Shown here: in pieces, positions 16,641 through 24,487 of the stretch
Layout of the letters: each line of letters opens with the position of its first letter
Position numbering within the stretch: position 1 is the stretch's first letter
DNA from: Nostoc sp. S4
Lineage (GTDB): Bacteria > Cyanobacteriota > Cyanobacteriia > Cyanobacteriales > Nostocaceae
Direction: 5' to 3'
Assembly (NCBI GenBank): GCA_029379225.1
Contig: JAQYWR010000026.1
Coordinates: 1-64,000 of the forward strand
DNA: 64,000 nucleotides
Position numbers and translations under genes: made by a program
Notes under the pieces: generated by a model
The model's input: only the letters and a program-made list of their open reading frames with translations
What the model was told of the DNA's origin: nothing
Database searches by the model: none

Positions 16641-16772
16641 ATGAAGGGGTTGGGGTTGAGTTTGGGGTTATTTTACATCGGCGATCGCTATTTTGAAACT
16701 TCCCAGAGCCAAACGCGTGTTTTCCCAGGCGATCCGTTGACGGTGTTGGGGTCGATTTGCTGGGAGTTATAA
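16641..16772 (+). pseudogene. C-terminal remnant of a second TonB-dependent receptor
   Basis: A 43-codon frame reads KGLGLSLGLFYIGDRYFETS and then QTRVFPGDPLTVLGSICWEL, stop. It mirrors the end of the intact receptor just upstream (GLGFGLGLYYVGDR ... YYETSQARTVIYPGAPLTVL). About 40 residues between GDR and YFETS are deleted. The break is at two similar Asp/Glu-Arg stretches, suggesting recombination between short repeats. The rest of the gene is gone. It may be a relic of a tandem receptor pair. Confidence 0.85.
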
Positions 16773-16816
16773 AAAAATTTTAGTAGTCAACAGGCGATCG
16801 CCAGAAGTGAGAAACA

Positions 16817-16849
16817 AGATCCCCTACATTTCAAAGATGTCGGGGATCT
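16817..16849. repeat. Interspersed hairpin element (AGATCCCC/GGGGATCT)
   Basis: AGATCCCC (16817-16824) pairs with GGGGATCT (16842-16849), and inside it ACAT (16826-16829) pairs with ATGT (16837-16840). A related hairpin is at 52438-52467. I recall this kind of hairpin being common between Nostoc genes. It may act as a weak terminator; no T-run follows it. Confidence 0.6.
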
Positions 16850-17020
16850 GTCGCTTTCAATTCTCACAAATGAAATAAAATTGCTATATCTTAAATTTTT
16901 CTACTAATTTACCTGTATTTCTATCAGTATTCTGATAAACCCTATAAAGAAGCGAAATTTGTGTTTCTACCGAAATTCTCCAAAGACAACCCTTAACTAA
17001 ATCTTATTTTTGGATAAACT

Positions 17021-17108
17021 TTTTGCACTCAGGATGAGTAAAGTAGCCGAAAAAATTAATAAAAATTTCAGAACACTGTACTCCATATCTAACAGCCTAG
17101 ACTACCTT
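17021..17108 (+). repeat. Imperfect direct repeat, copy 2 (ctaC side)
   Basis: Counterpart of 12411-12498, in the same orientation; see that entry for the alignment. It ends 49 bp before the ctaC start, so it probably contains or borders the ctaC promoter. The rest of 16773-17157 holds only the hairpin at 16817-16849. Confidence 0.55.
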
Positions 17109-17157
17109 AGTAAGTGGGTATCTCTGAGATAACGTAGTAAATCCATTTAAGTAAGCC

Positions 17158-18246
17158 GTGAAGATTCCAAGTTCAATCTGGACATTACTCATTGGCATCG
17201 TGCTAACTCTAGCCAGTATTTGGTACGGTCAAAATCATGGTCTGTTGCCAGCAGCAGCTACTGATGAAGCCGTCTTAGTCGATGGTTTGTTCAATGCGAT
17301 GATGATTGTTTCTACAGGTATATTTCTGATAGTCGAAGGTGTTTTGATTTACTCTGCATTTAAATACCGTCGGCGTGCAGGTGACAATGAAGACGGCCCA
17401 CCAGTTGAGGGCAATATACCTCTAGAAATACTCTGGACGGCGATCCCAGCAATTATCGTTATCGGTATTTCTGTTTATAGCTTTGATGTATACAATGAAA
17501 TCGGTGGCTTCGACCCCCATGCTATCCATGAAGCGCCGATTACTCAAGAGTCGATGACAATGCCTGGGCATGGAAGTGCCATAGCTGCGACTTTGAGCGA
17601 TACTCCTCCTAGCACCGAACCCAACCTCAATCAAGAAAAATCTGATGAGGCGATGCAAGATCCAGCTACCGCAGAAGTTCGCAATGCTGACCAAATTCCA
17701 CAACTGCGGAATGCTCCAGGAGTCGGTAGCGTTGCTCCCACCATTGGGGGAAGTCCCGATAAAGCAGGTAAGCCACCAGGATTACAAGTCAACGTCACTG
17801 GTCTACAGTATGCCTGGATTTTCACTTATCCTGAAACTGGAATAACCACAGGTGAGTTGCACGTTCCCATCGGCAAAGAAGTGGAAATAAATATGACAGC
17901 CAACGATGTCATCCACGCCTTCTGGGTGCCAGAGTTCCGCCTGAAACAAGATGCAATTCCCGGTAGGCAAAGTGAGATTCGCTTCACGCCCAACAAAGTA
18001 GGTGATTATCCGCTAATCTGTGCTGAACTTTGTGGGCCATACCACGGCGCGATGAGAACAACAGTGGTAGTTGAATCCCAAGAAGGATTTGAAAAATGGC
18101 AACAAGAGCAGTTAGTTGCCAGTAAAGAAACTCTAAATAAAGCCATTGCCGTTAACCCTGCGGATTTATCCCCAGATGAATTTCTCGCTCCTTACACCAA
18201 GGATATGGGAATTCAAACAGAAATTCTCCATCAAGTTCACCATTAG
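17158..18246 (+). CDS. ctaC: Cytochrome c oxidase subunit II
   Basis: 362 residues, starting at a GTG (17158) so that the family N-terminus MKIPSSIWTLLIGIVLTLAS is kept. Two N-terminal membrane helices (about 8-27 and 42-66) and a third hydrophobic stretch (about 88-108) precede an acidic loop of about 80 residues rich in Pro, Ala and Asn. The periplasmic/lumenal CuA domain follows (about 210-320), with His in HAFWVPEFRLKQDA and the CuA ligands in CAELCGPYHGAM. It accepts electrons from cytochrome c6 or plastocyanin and passes them to subunit I. First gene of ctaC-ctaD-ctaE. Confidence 0.96.
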   Translation: MKIPSSIWTLLIGIVLTLASIWYGQNHGLLPAAATDEAVLVDGLFNAMMIVSTGIFLIVEGVLIYSAFKYRRRAGDNEDGPPVEGNIPLEILWTAIPAIIVIGISVYSFDVYNEIGGFDPHAIHEAPITQESMTMPGHGSAIAATLSDTPPSTEPNLNQEKSDEAMQDPATAEVRNADQIPQLRNAPGVGSVAPTIGGSPDKAGKPPGLQVNVTGLQYAWIFTYPETGITTGELHVPIGKEVEINMTANDVIHAFWVPEFRLKQDAIPGRQSEIRFTPNKVGDYPLICAELCGPYHGAMRTTVVVESQEGFEKWQQEQLVASKETLNKAIAVNPADLSPDEFLAPYTKDMGIQTEILHQVHH

Positions 18247-18270
18247 TCAATATGTCATTTAGTCAAAATC

Positions 18271-18305
18271 TAATGACTAATGACTAATGACTAATGACTA
18301 ATGAC
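18271..18305. repeat. Heptanucleotide tandem repeat (TAATGAC x5)
   Basis: Five perfect TAATGAC units fill most of the 67-bp gap between ctaC and ctaD, ending 9 bp before the ctaD start. Related units occur at 36577-36596 and, on the opposite strand, at 42718-42745. The array may affect spacing between the ctaC stop and the ctaD start. Confidence 0.9.
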
Positions 18306-18313
18306 TCTTTTCT

Positions 18314-20050
18314 ATGACACAAGCTCAATTGCAAGAAGCTGCCAATCTCCCCGCTCATGGTGAAGAACCACCGGTGAGAAAATGGCAAGATTACTTTACG
18401 TTCAACACTGACCATAAGGTAATTGCGATTCAATATCTAGTCACCACATTCATTTTCTACTGTATTGGTGGCGTGTTGGCTGACTTAGTTCGTACAGAAC
18501 TGCGAACGCCAGAAGTAGATTTTGTGACTCCGGAAGTATACAACAGCTTATTTACGCTGCACGCTACAATCATGATTTTTTTGTGGATTGTGCCAGCTGG
18601 TGCGGGTTTTGCTAACTTCTTAATCCCCTTGATGATTGGGGCAAAGGATATGGCATTCCCACGCTTGAATGCTGTTGCCTTTTGGATGATTCCGCCTTCT
18701 GGTTTGTTGCTGATCGCTAGTTTACTAGTCGGTGATGCACCCGATGCTGGTTGGACTTCTTACCCTCCCCTGAGCCTAGTAACAGGTCAAGTAGGTGAGG
18801 GAATTTGGATTATGAGTGTCCTCCTACTCGGTACATCATCGATTTTGGGGGCAATCAATTTCCTGGTGACAATGCTGAGGATGCGTATCCCAGGTTTGGG
18901 TTTCAATCAATTGCCCTTGTTCTGTTGGGCGATGCTGGCCACTTCAGCACTGACTTTAGTATCTACACCAGTGTTAGCAGCAGGTCTAATTCTACTGGCT
19001 TTCGACTTAATTGCTGGGACGACATTTTTTAATCCTACTGGGGGTGGCGATCCCGTTGTGTACCAGCATATGTTCTGGTTTTACTCGCACCCAGCAGTTT
19101 ACATTATGATTTTGCCTTTTTTTGGGGCAATTTCAGAAATTATCCCCGTGCATTCCCGCAAGCCGATTTTTGGCTATAAAGCGATCGCTTACTCCTCCTT
19201 AGCCATCAGCTTTTTGGGGTTAATCGTCTGGGCACACCACATGTTTACCAGTGGTATCCCTGGTTGGCTGCGAATGTTCTTCATGATCACCACCATGATC
19301 ATTGCCGTACCCACTGGAATTAAAATATTTAGCTGGTTGGCAACCATGTGGGGCGGAAAAATTCAACTCAACTCCGCCATGCTATTCGCAATGGGCTTTG
19401 TTGGCACCTTTGTGATTGGTGGGATCAGTGGCGTGATGTTGGCAGCAGTACCCTTTGATATTCACGTCCACGATACCTATTTTGTAGTCGCACACTTGCA
19501 CTACGTCCTATTTGGTGGTAGCGTTCTCGGCATTTATGGAGCGATCTACCACTGGTTCCCGAAAATGACCGGACGGATGCTAAATGAATTTTGGGGTAAG
19601 GTTCACTTTGCCTTGACAATCGTCGGTTTAAACATGACCTTCTTACCCATGCATAAGCTAGGGATGATGGGCATGAACCGCCGTGTTGCCCAATATGACC
19701 CCAAATTCGCATTTATCAACGAAATCTGTACCTATGGTGCTTATATTCTGGCAGTTTCGACATTCCCCTTCATCATCAATGCAATTTGGAGTTGGTTGTA
19801 CGGAGAGAAAGCTGGTAATAATCCCTGGAGGGCACTAACCTTAGAGTGGATGACTACCTCACCGCCAGCGATCGAAAATTTTGAAGTAACCCCAGTACTG
19901 GTTACAGGTCCCTACGACTACGGCTTGGAAAAGGCTAAAGAAGGTGTACCCTTATCTGACCCCAATCCAATCTTGTCTGCTGGTCCCAACTCGATATTAA
20001 GAGCAGAACCCGACCCAGCGGTTGCTGCTAATCCCGAAGATCGGAAATAA
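18314..20050 (+). CDS. ctaD: Cytochrome c oxidase subunit I
   Basis: 578-residue catalytic subunit of the aa3-type oxidase, with 12 membrane helices. It carries heme a, heme a3 and CuB and reduces oxygen to water with proton pumping. Conserved pieces are HATIMIFLWIVPAGAGFANF (first heme a His), the CuB-site helix VYQHMFWFYSHPAVYIMILP with its His-Tyr crosslink partners, the His pair in VWAHHMFTSG, and HDTYFVVAHLHYVLFGG with the heme His ligands. The N-terminus is short and soluble. It is second gene of the operon and ctaE follows. Confidence 0.97.
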   Translation: MTQAQLQEAANLPAHGEEPPVRKWQDYFTFNTDHKVIAIQYLVTTFIFYCIGGVLADLVRTELRTPEVDFVTPEVYNSLFTLHATIMIFLWIVPAGAGFANFLIPLMIGAKDMAFPRLNAVAFWMIPPSGLLLIASLLVGDAPDAGWTSYPPLSLVTGQVGEGIWIMSVLLLGTSSILGAINFLVTMLRMRIPGLGFNQLPLFCWAMLATSALTLVSTPVLAAGLILLAFDLIAGTTFFNPTGGGDPVVYQHMFWFYSHPAVYIMILPFFGAISEIIPVHSRKPIFGYKAIAYSSLAISFLGLIVWAHHMFTSGIPGWLRMFFMITTMIIAVPTGIKIFSWLATMWGGKIQLNSAMLFAMGFVGTFVIGGISGVMLAAVPFDIHVHDTYFVVAHLHYVLFGGSVLGIYGAIYHWFPKMTGRMLNEFWGKVHFALTIVGLNMTFLPMHKLGMMGMNRRVAQYDPKFAFINEICTYGAYILAVSTFPFIINAIWSWLYGEKAGNNPWRALTLEWMTTSPPAIENFEVTPVLVTGPYDYGLEKAKEGVPLSDPNPILSAGPNSILRAEPDPAVAANPEDRK

Positions 20051-20153
20051 ATAGGGGACTAGGGACTAGGAAATAATTCTTTTAACTCTTAATTCCTAAT
20101 ACCCAGTCCCCAATACCCAATCTCCAACCCCCACTCTACATTTATCAAGATTC

Positions 20154-20780
20154 ATGCAAAGTCAAACAATTGACCCAGCTAAAACTGAACTAAATCATCA
20201 CCACGCAGCAGAAGCAGCCGTCAGCCATCATGAAGAACATCCAGATCATCGCTTATTTGGGCTAATTGTCTTTTTGATTGCTGAAGGCATGATTTTTATC
20301 GGGCTGTTCGGAGCCTATCTGGCTTTCCGTGCTACCTTACCTGTTTGGCCGCCAGCAGGTACCCCAGAGTTAGAACTATTGCTACCCGGAGTTAACACGG
20401 TCAATCTGATTGCTAGTAGTTTTGTTATGCACAATGCTGACACTGCTATCAAAAAGAACGATACACGAGGTGCGCGGATTTGGTTAGCAATTACCGCTGC
20501 AATGGGTGCTATTTTCTTAGTAGGACAAGTATATGAATATACTCATCTAGAATTTGGTTTAACTACCAATTTATTTGCTAGTGCATTTTACGTTTTGACT
20601 GGTTTCCACGGACTGCACGTTACTATCGGCGTTTTAGCGATTGTTGCTGTATTGTGGCGATCGCGCATCAAAGGTCACTATAGTAGCGAAAAACACTTCG
20701 GTATCGAAGCTGCTGAAATTTACTGGCACTTTGTTGATGTAATTTGGATTATTTTGTTCGGATTGCTGTATTTACTGTGA
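20154..20780 (+). CDS. ctaE: Cytochrome c oxidase subunit III
   Basis: 208 residues, the five-helix bacterial form of subunit III, which stabilises the oxidase and its proton uptake. A His-rich N-terminus (residues 15-30) precedes helix 1, FGLIVFLIAEGMIFIGLFGA. Further marks are the Glu/His pairs in FHGLHVTIGVLAIVAVLW and EAAEIYWHFVDVIWIILFGL. It closes the ctaCDE operon and is followed by a strong terminator (20826). The gap to ctaD holds only GGACTAGGGACTAGG-like low-complexity sequence. Confidence 0.95.
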   Translation: MQSQTIDPAKTELNHHHAAEAAVSHHEEHPDHRLFGLIVFLIAEGMIFIGLFGAYLAFRATLPVWPPAGTPELELLLPGVNTVNLIASSFVMHNADTAIKKNDTRGARIWLAITAAMGAIFLVGQVYEYTHLEFGLTTNLFASAFYVLTGFHGLHVTIGVLAIVAVLWRSRIKGHYSSEKHFGIEAAEIYWHFVDVIWIILFGLLYLL

Positions 20781-20825
20781 GTATTAATTACTTAGTTGTT
20801 CACTCCACGCGAACAACTTGATAAA

Positions 20826-20852
20826 CCCCCTAATGGGGGCTTTTTTCTTTTT
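20826..20852 (+). terminator. Rho-independent terminator after ctaE
   Basis: CCCCC (20826-20830), loop TAAT, GGGGG (20835-20839), then C and TTTTTTCTTTTT. Position 45 bp after the ctaE stop and the U-rich tail fit an intrinsic terminator. Confidence 0.85.
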
Positions 20853-21048
20853 ACTACTGAGTCAAACACTTAATCTGTGTTGTTATATTCTTTCTTAAGA
20901 AGTGACAAAAAAAATATCTTATAGCTATTTTTTGCTAAAATTACTGAAGAAGTGACTGGTGATGTTAAACAAACTAATCAAGCCGCAAGCATTCATGCTC
21001 TCACCCAAGCTCTGAATAGGCGCTAATTTTATACGTAGTACATGGTAA

Positions 21049-22311
21049 ATGAGCCAAAACCCTCCGATCAAAAAAACATTCAGGAGTAGCTTTGAGACTG
21101 TTAAAGTGTTGGAAAGCTCAAAATATGGTAAAAACTACTTGTTAGCAAGTGCAATACGTAATAAATATCAAAAGTCTATTATTAGAAAAATACTTCGGAA
21201 TCGCTTTGAGATAATCAAACAGTTGGGAAGTGGAGGATCTGGGGATACCTACTTAGCCAGAGACCTAGATTTACCAGGGCGACCGCATTGTGTTGTCAAA
21301 CATTTCCACCCAAAAGATACTAATCCTAATGTTAGTAAGATTGCAAAAAAATTATTTGACCGGGAAGCAGAAGTTTTATATCAGCTAGGGAACGACCACG
21401 ATCAAATTCCGAGACTATTTGCCCATTTTCATGAAAATCGGGATTTCTATTTAGTCCAAGAATATATTGATGGTCATCCTTTGACTCAAGAAATTATCCC
21501 AGGTCAATGTCAGAGTGAAAATGCAGTCTTTAATTTATTAAAAGATATCTTGGAAGTGTTAGTTTTCGTGCATGAAAATAATATTATTCACCGAGATATT
21601 AAGCCCCAAAATTTAATGCGGCGGCACTCGGATGCGAAGATTGTGTTAATAGACTTTGGCAGTATTAAAAAAATTAGTGGTTTAGGACCGAGTTTAACAG
21701 TTGTGGTTGGAACTCCTGGTTATATGCCAAGCGAACAGGCAAAGGGAAAGCCAAAACTTTGCAGCGATATCTATGCAGTGGGTATGATTGGCATTCAAGC
21801 TCTCACAGGCTTAAGACCCGACCAACTACAAGAAGATCCCAATAACGGAGAAGTTATCTGGCGTCATCAAGCACAGGTTAGCAATGCTTTTGCAGATATT
21901 TTAGACAAAATGATTTGCGATCGCCATAGCCAGCGTTACCAGTCAGCAACAGAAGTTCTGCAAGCACTTAATTCCGATTTAGTGTGGTCACAATCATCAA
22001 ATGCATCAAATGCTGGCACAAATCAAAAAACAGTTAATAACTATTTGGAAACTTATAGAAACTTTATTTTATTGTTAGGTATCGGACTTGGAGCTAGCAC
22101 TAGTTTGATAGTATTAATTTTAATTTATACATTTATTCATACCAGTATATCAGTTCCAAATCAATCTATTGAATTTAAAAATATTATAGAAAAATTTTTC
22201 CATCGGTCAAGCCTAACTAATGTGAATACTTTAGTAGCCAAAAGGGATTCTATAAAAGCAATTGCACCATTGAAAAAATCTCCAGAGAGCAAATTAAATT
22301 TTCCTATATAA
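21049..22311 (+). CDS. Membrane-anchored serine/threonine protein kinase
   Basis: 420 residues. The kinase domain (about 50-310) follows a basic N-terminal tail; it has LGSGGSGDTYLA, the Lys in HCVVKHFHPK, HRDIKPQNL, DFGSIKK and VVGTPGYMPSEQAKGKPKLC, so all catalytic residues are present. One membrane helix (about 341-368, FILLLGIGLGASTSLIVLIL) is followed by a short outer segment of about 50 residues with no known domain. Immediately upstream, at about 20930-21026, an ATG-less frame ends ASIHALTQALNRR; it may be a gene tail remnant. The next gene on the strand is a membrane-anchored binding protein, which might supply the signal. Confidence 0.9.
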   Translation: MSQNPPIKKTFRSSFETVKVLESSKYGKNYLLASAIRNKYQKSIIRKILRNRFEIIKQLGSGGSGDTYLARDLDLPGRPHCVVKHFHPKDTNPNVSKIAKKLFDREAEVLYQLGNDHDQIPRLFAHFHENRDFYLVQEYIDGHPLTQEIIPGQCQSENAVFNLLKDILEVLVFVHENNIIHRDIKPQNLMRRHSDAKIVLIDFGSIKKISGLGPSLTVVVGTPGYMPSEQAKGKPKLCSDIYAVGMIGIQALTGLRPDQLQEDPNNGEVIWRHQAQVSNAFADILDKMICDRHSQRYQSATEVLQALNSDLVWSQSSNASNAGTNQKTVNNYLETYRNFILLLGIGLGASTSLIVLILIYTFIHTSISVPNQSIEFKNIIEKFFHRSSLTNVNTLVAKRDSIKAIAPLKKSPESKLNFPI

Positions 22312-22883
22312 CAAATAGTTAACCACATATTAGAAGATATTTTAAAAAGTTTAGCTCCTCCTAATTACTCCTAAAATTAAGGAGGAATTTGAGCAGGTTA
22401 TTCATTGTAACTAACTGAAGCCTGAAACCTAGAGCCCGCCGATAAATTGGGGGAAACTTCTAAGAGTTTGTTTGGAAAGTCATTGAGTATACTAAAAACC
22501 CCTCTTCAAACCTCTCAGAGAAACGGAGAGAGTCTTTGAAGCCCCCATTCCCTCGTGAGTGTAGGGGATACTAGTAATATTTATATAATTTTATACTTTA
22601 TGAACATCTTTTTAGCAATTTAAAAACTGGTTATTAATTAACTAGGTCGGTGTGAATATTTATTATTTAAGATCGGGCAAAAGACAGGAGACAGGAGGCA
22701 GAAGGCAGAAGGGAAGAGGGTTTTGGCCTATTTTATTTGCTTTTACATAGTTTTATTTTTTCACGTCGTTCTACTTAATTGATTAAATCTTTACTTAAAA
22801 CTCAAATATCAAGAGATTTTTATAGAGGAAATACCTAGAAATTACTGTAGTATAAATACAATTACTAAACAAAAGTTAAAGAT
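22312..22883. other. Gene-free interval with low-complexity sequence
   Basis: 572 bp without a supportable gene. It holds a purine-rich run of GGAGACAGGAGGCAGAAGG type near 22685-22720, a sequence class scattered between Nostoc genes, and an AT-rich stretch before the start at 22884 that should contain its promoter. Confidence 0.5.
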
Positions 22884-23963
22884 ATGGACAATACAAATCA
22901 AAGAAGAGCTTTAATTAATGGCGAAATTGGCCTCTTTCTTAGAGGTTTGATTATTGGTAAAGTATTGACAATTATAGTTATTGGCGGATTGCTTTGGTGG
23001 TTACTAAAGCCAAACGTATTAGCCCGCAACAGTGCTGACTCTTACTTGGATCGAAGTTTAAAGACTCCCTCTGATGGAGCATCAACTTTTAAAACAATTG
23101 CAGGTGTGCCCACTGGCTCATTTAACTACGGTGGTAGTACAGCTTGGGCATCTATCCGGCAGTTAGTAGATTCTCAGATCCAGAGCGATCGTCCTGAATT
23201 ACAATTACGCTACGTAGACCCGATTAAGGATAGCCCCAGTTCTAGCTCCGGTATTCGGATGTTGCTTGATGGACAACTCGACTTTGCTCAGTCTTCTCGT
23301 CCCCTCACAGATAAAGAACAAGCAATGGCAAAAGAACGAGGCTTCACCCTTGAGCAACGTCGGGTAGCCATTGATGGAATAGCAGTGGTAGTCAACCCAT
23401 CACTGAATGTGCCGAGTTTAACTGTTAACCAATTGCAGCAGATTTATACTGGGCAAATTACTAACTGGCAGCAAGTAGGGGGGCCAAATCTACCCATTAT
23501 ACCTTTCTCGCAACGAGCAGAAAACGCAGATACAGTAATATTCTCTGACAGTAATAACTTAAAAGAGCAAGCGCTTAGCTCAAATGTACAGTATGTCTAC
23601 TCTACTACAGAAGCAGTGCGTCAACTCAGTAAAACCTCTGGTGGCGTTTATTACGCTTCTGCCCGTTCAGTAGTGCCTCAGTGTAGTGTTAAGGCTTTGC
23701 CATTACGTCTCACTTCTGGCGAGCTGATTTCTCCCTACCGCGGATCTTCAGTATCACCTGAGAACTGTCTACGTCAGCGTAACCAGGTAAATACTGAGGA
23801 TATTAAAAATCGCAGGTATCCAATTACTACTGACTTGTTTGTGATTATTAAGCAGAATAAAGGTCGAGAACAGCAAATTGGGGATGCTTACAGCAAACTT
23901 TTATTAACTAGCGAGGGACAAAAAGCAATTGGGCGGGCTGGTTTCGCTGGCGTCAGCAAGTAG
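22884..23963 (+). CDS. Membrane-anchored PstS-like substrate-binding protein
   Basis: 359 residues. One membrane anchor near the N-terminus (about 20-42, GLIIGKVLTIIVIGGLLWWL) is followed by a periplasmic-binding-protein domain of the phosphate-ABC (PstS) type. It shows FNYGGSTAWASIR near the start and IDGIAVVVNPSLNVPSLTVN with LQQIYTGQITNWQQVGGPNL. Helices with the LLTSEGQKAIGRAGFAGV ending are as in PstS. No permease or ATPase gene is near, so it probably senses or presents ligand (phosphate-like anion) rather than importing it. The Ser/Thr kinase upstream is a plausible signalling partner. The missing signal-cleavage site and missing lipobox support the anchored form. Confidence 0.87.
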   Translation: MDNTNQRRALINGEIGLFLRGLIIGKVLTIIVIGGLLWWLLKPNVLARNSADSYLDRSLKTPSDGASTFKTIAGVPTGSFNYGGSTAWASIRQLVDSQIQSDRPELQLRYVDPIKDSPSSSSGIRMLLDGQLDFAQSSRPLTDKEQAMAKERGFTLEQRRVAIDGIAVVVNPSLNVPSLTVNQLQQIYTGQITNWQQVGGPNLPIIPFSQRAENADTVIFSDSNNLKEQALSSNVQYVYSTTEAVRQLSKTSGGVYYASARSVVPQCSVKALPLRLTSGELISPYRGSSVSPENCLRQRNQVNTEDIKNRRYPITTDLFVIIKQNKGREQQIGDAYSKLLLTSEGQKAIGRAGFAGVSK

Positions 23964-23984
23964 ATTAAGATAACTATGCTCATT

Positions 23985-24071
23985 GAATAATATTATGTTC
24001 GGTTGAGGACTTATAAAACGTGATTGCGAGCGCAATCAATCACAAGTATTTATCCGAACATGATATTATTC
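23985..24071. repeat. 87-bp inverted-repeat element
   Basis: The 18-bp ends GAATAATATTATGTTCGG (23985-24002) and 24054-24071 are complementary at 17 of 18 positions. The centre holds a second perfect hairpin, GATTGCG-AG-CGCAATC. It lies 22 bp after the stop of the binding-protein gene. Without a T-run it is more like a palindromic mobile or repeat unit than a terminator, though it could stop transcription as a cruciform-type hairpin. Confidence 0.7.
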
Positions 24072-24126
24072 GTAACTTGTAAATTTACACACAGATAACA
24101 ATACAGTTCAGTTAAGAATAAAAACT

Positions 24127-24196
24127 AAAACTGATGTAGGTTGGGGAGTCACTGCAAGGACAGGGGGTTTTCCCAACCTACGCAGTTTTCTTTTTT
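24127..24196 (+). terminator. Long hairpin with T-run
   Basis: AAAACTG-AT-GTAGGTTGGG (24127-24145) pairs with CCCAACCTAC-G-CAGTTTT (24172-24189), followed by C and TTTTTT. A 17-bp stem plus U-tail fits an intrinsic terminator for the upstream gene. The GTAGGTTGGG type is also a known interspersed palindrome class in these genomes, so it may be both. Confidence 0.65.
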
Positions 24197-24314
24197 GGGT
24201 CGATCGTAGTGATTAATGATGTTATTACCGGGCATTAGGTGATTCCGGATAAGAGATTTGTATATGTTTTTATCATCTACAAAAGCTTAATGTCTATAAA
24301 TACACTAACAATAT

Positions 24315-24340
24315 CCGACTTTTTTCCGACCTTTTCCGAC
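24315..24340. promoter_or_regulatory. Three CCGAC boxes at helical spacing
   Basis: CCGAC occurs at 24315, 24326 and 24336, embedded in T-rich sequence (TTTTTCCGAC, CTTTTCCGAC). Spacing of 11 and 10 bp puts the boxes on one face of the helix, as for a protein array site. It lies about 150 bp before the lysin-like gene. Function is unknown. Confidence 0.35.
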
Positions 24341-24487
24341 CGTCAAACTTGATATTAGGCACTAGAGTATTTATATAAGTAGTTCTAGCAAGAAGTCTGC
24401 ACAATAATTAAACGAGTGCAGTCAGGCGATCGCTATCAAATCAAGCATTATTCAAGATTTATAACGTAATTACATAACAAGGTAAAT

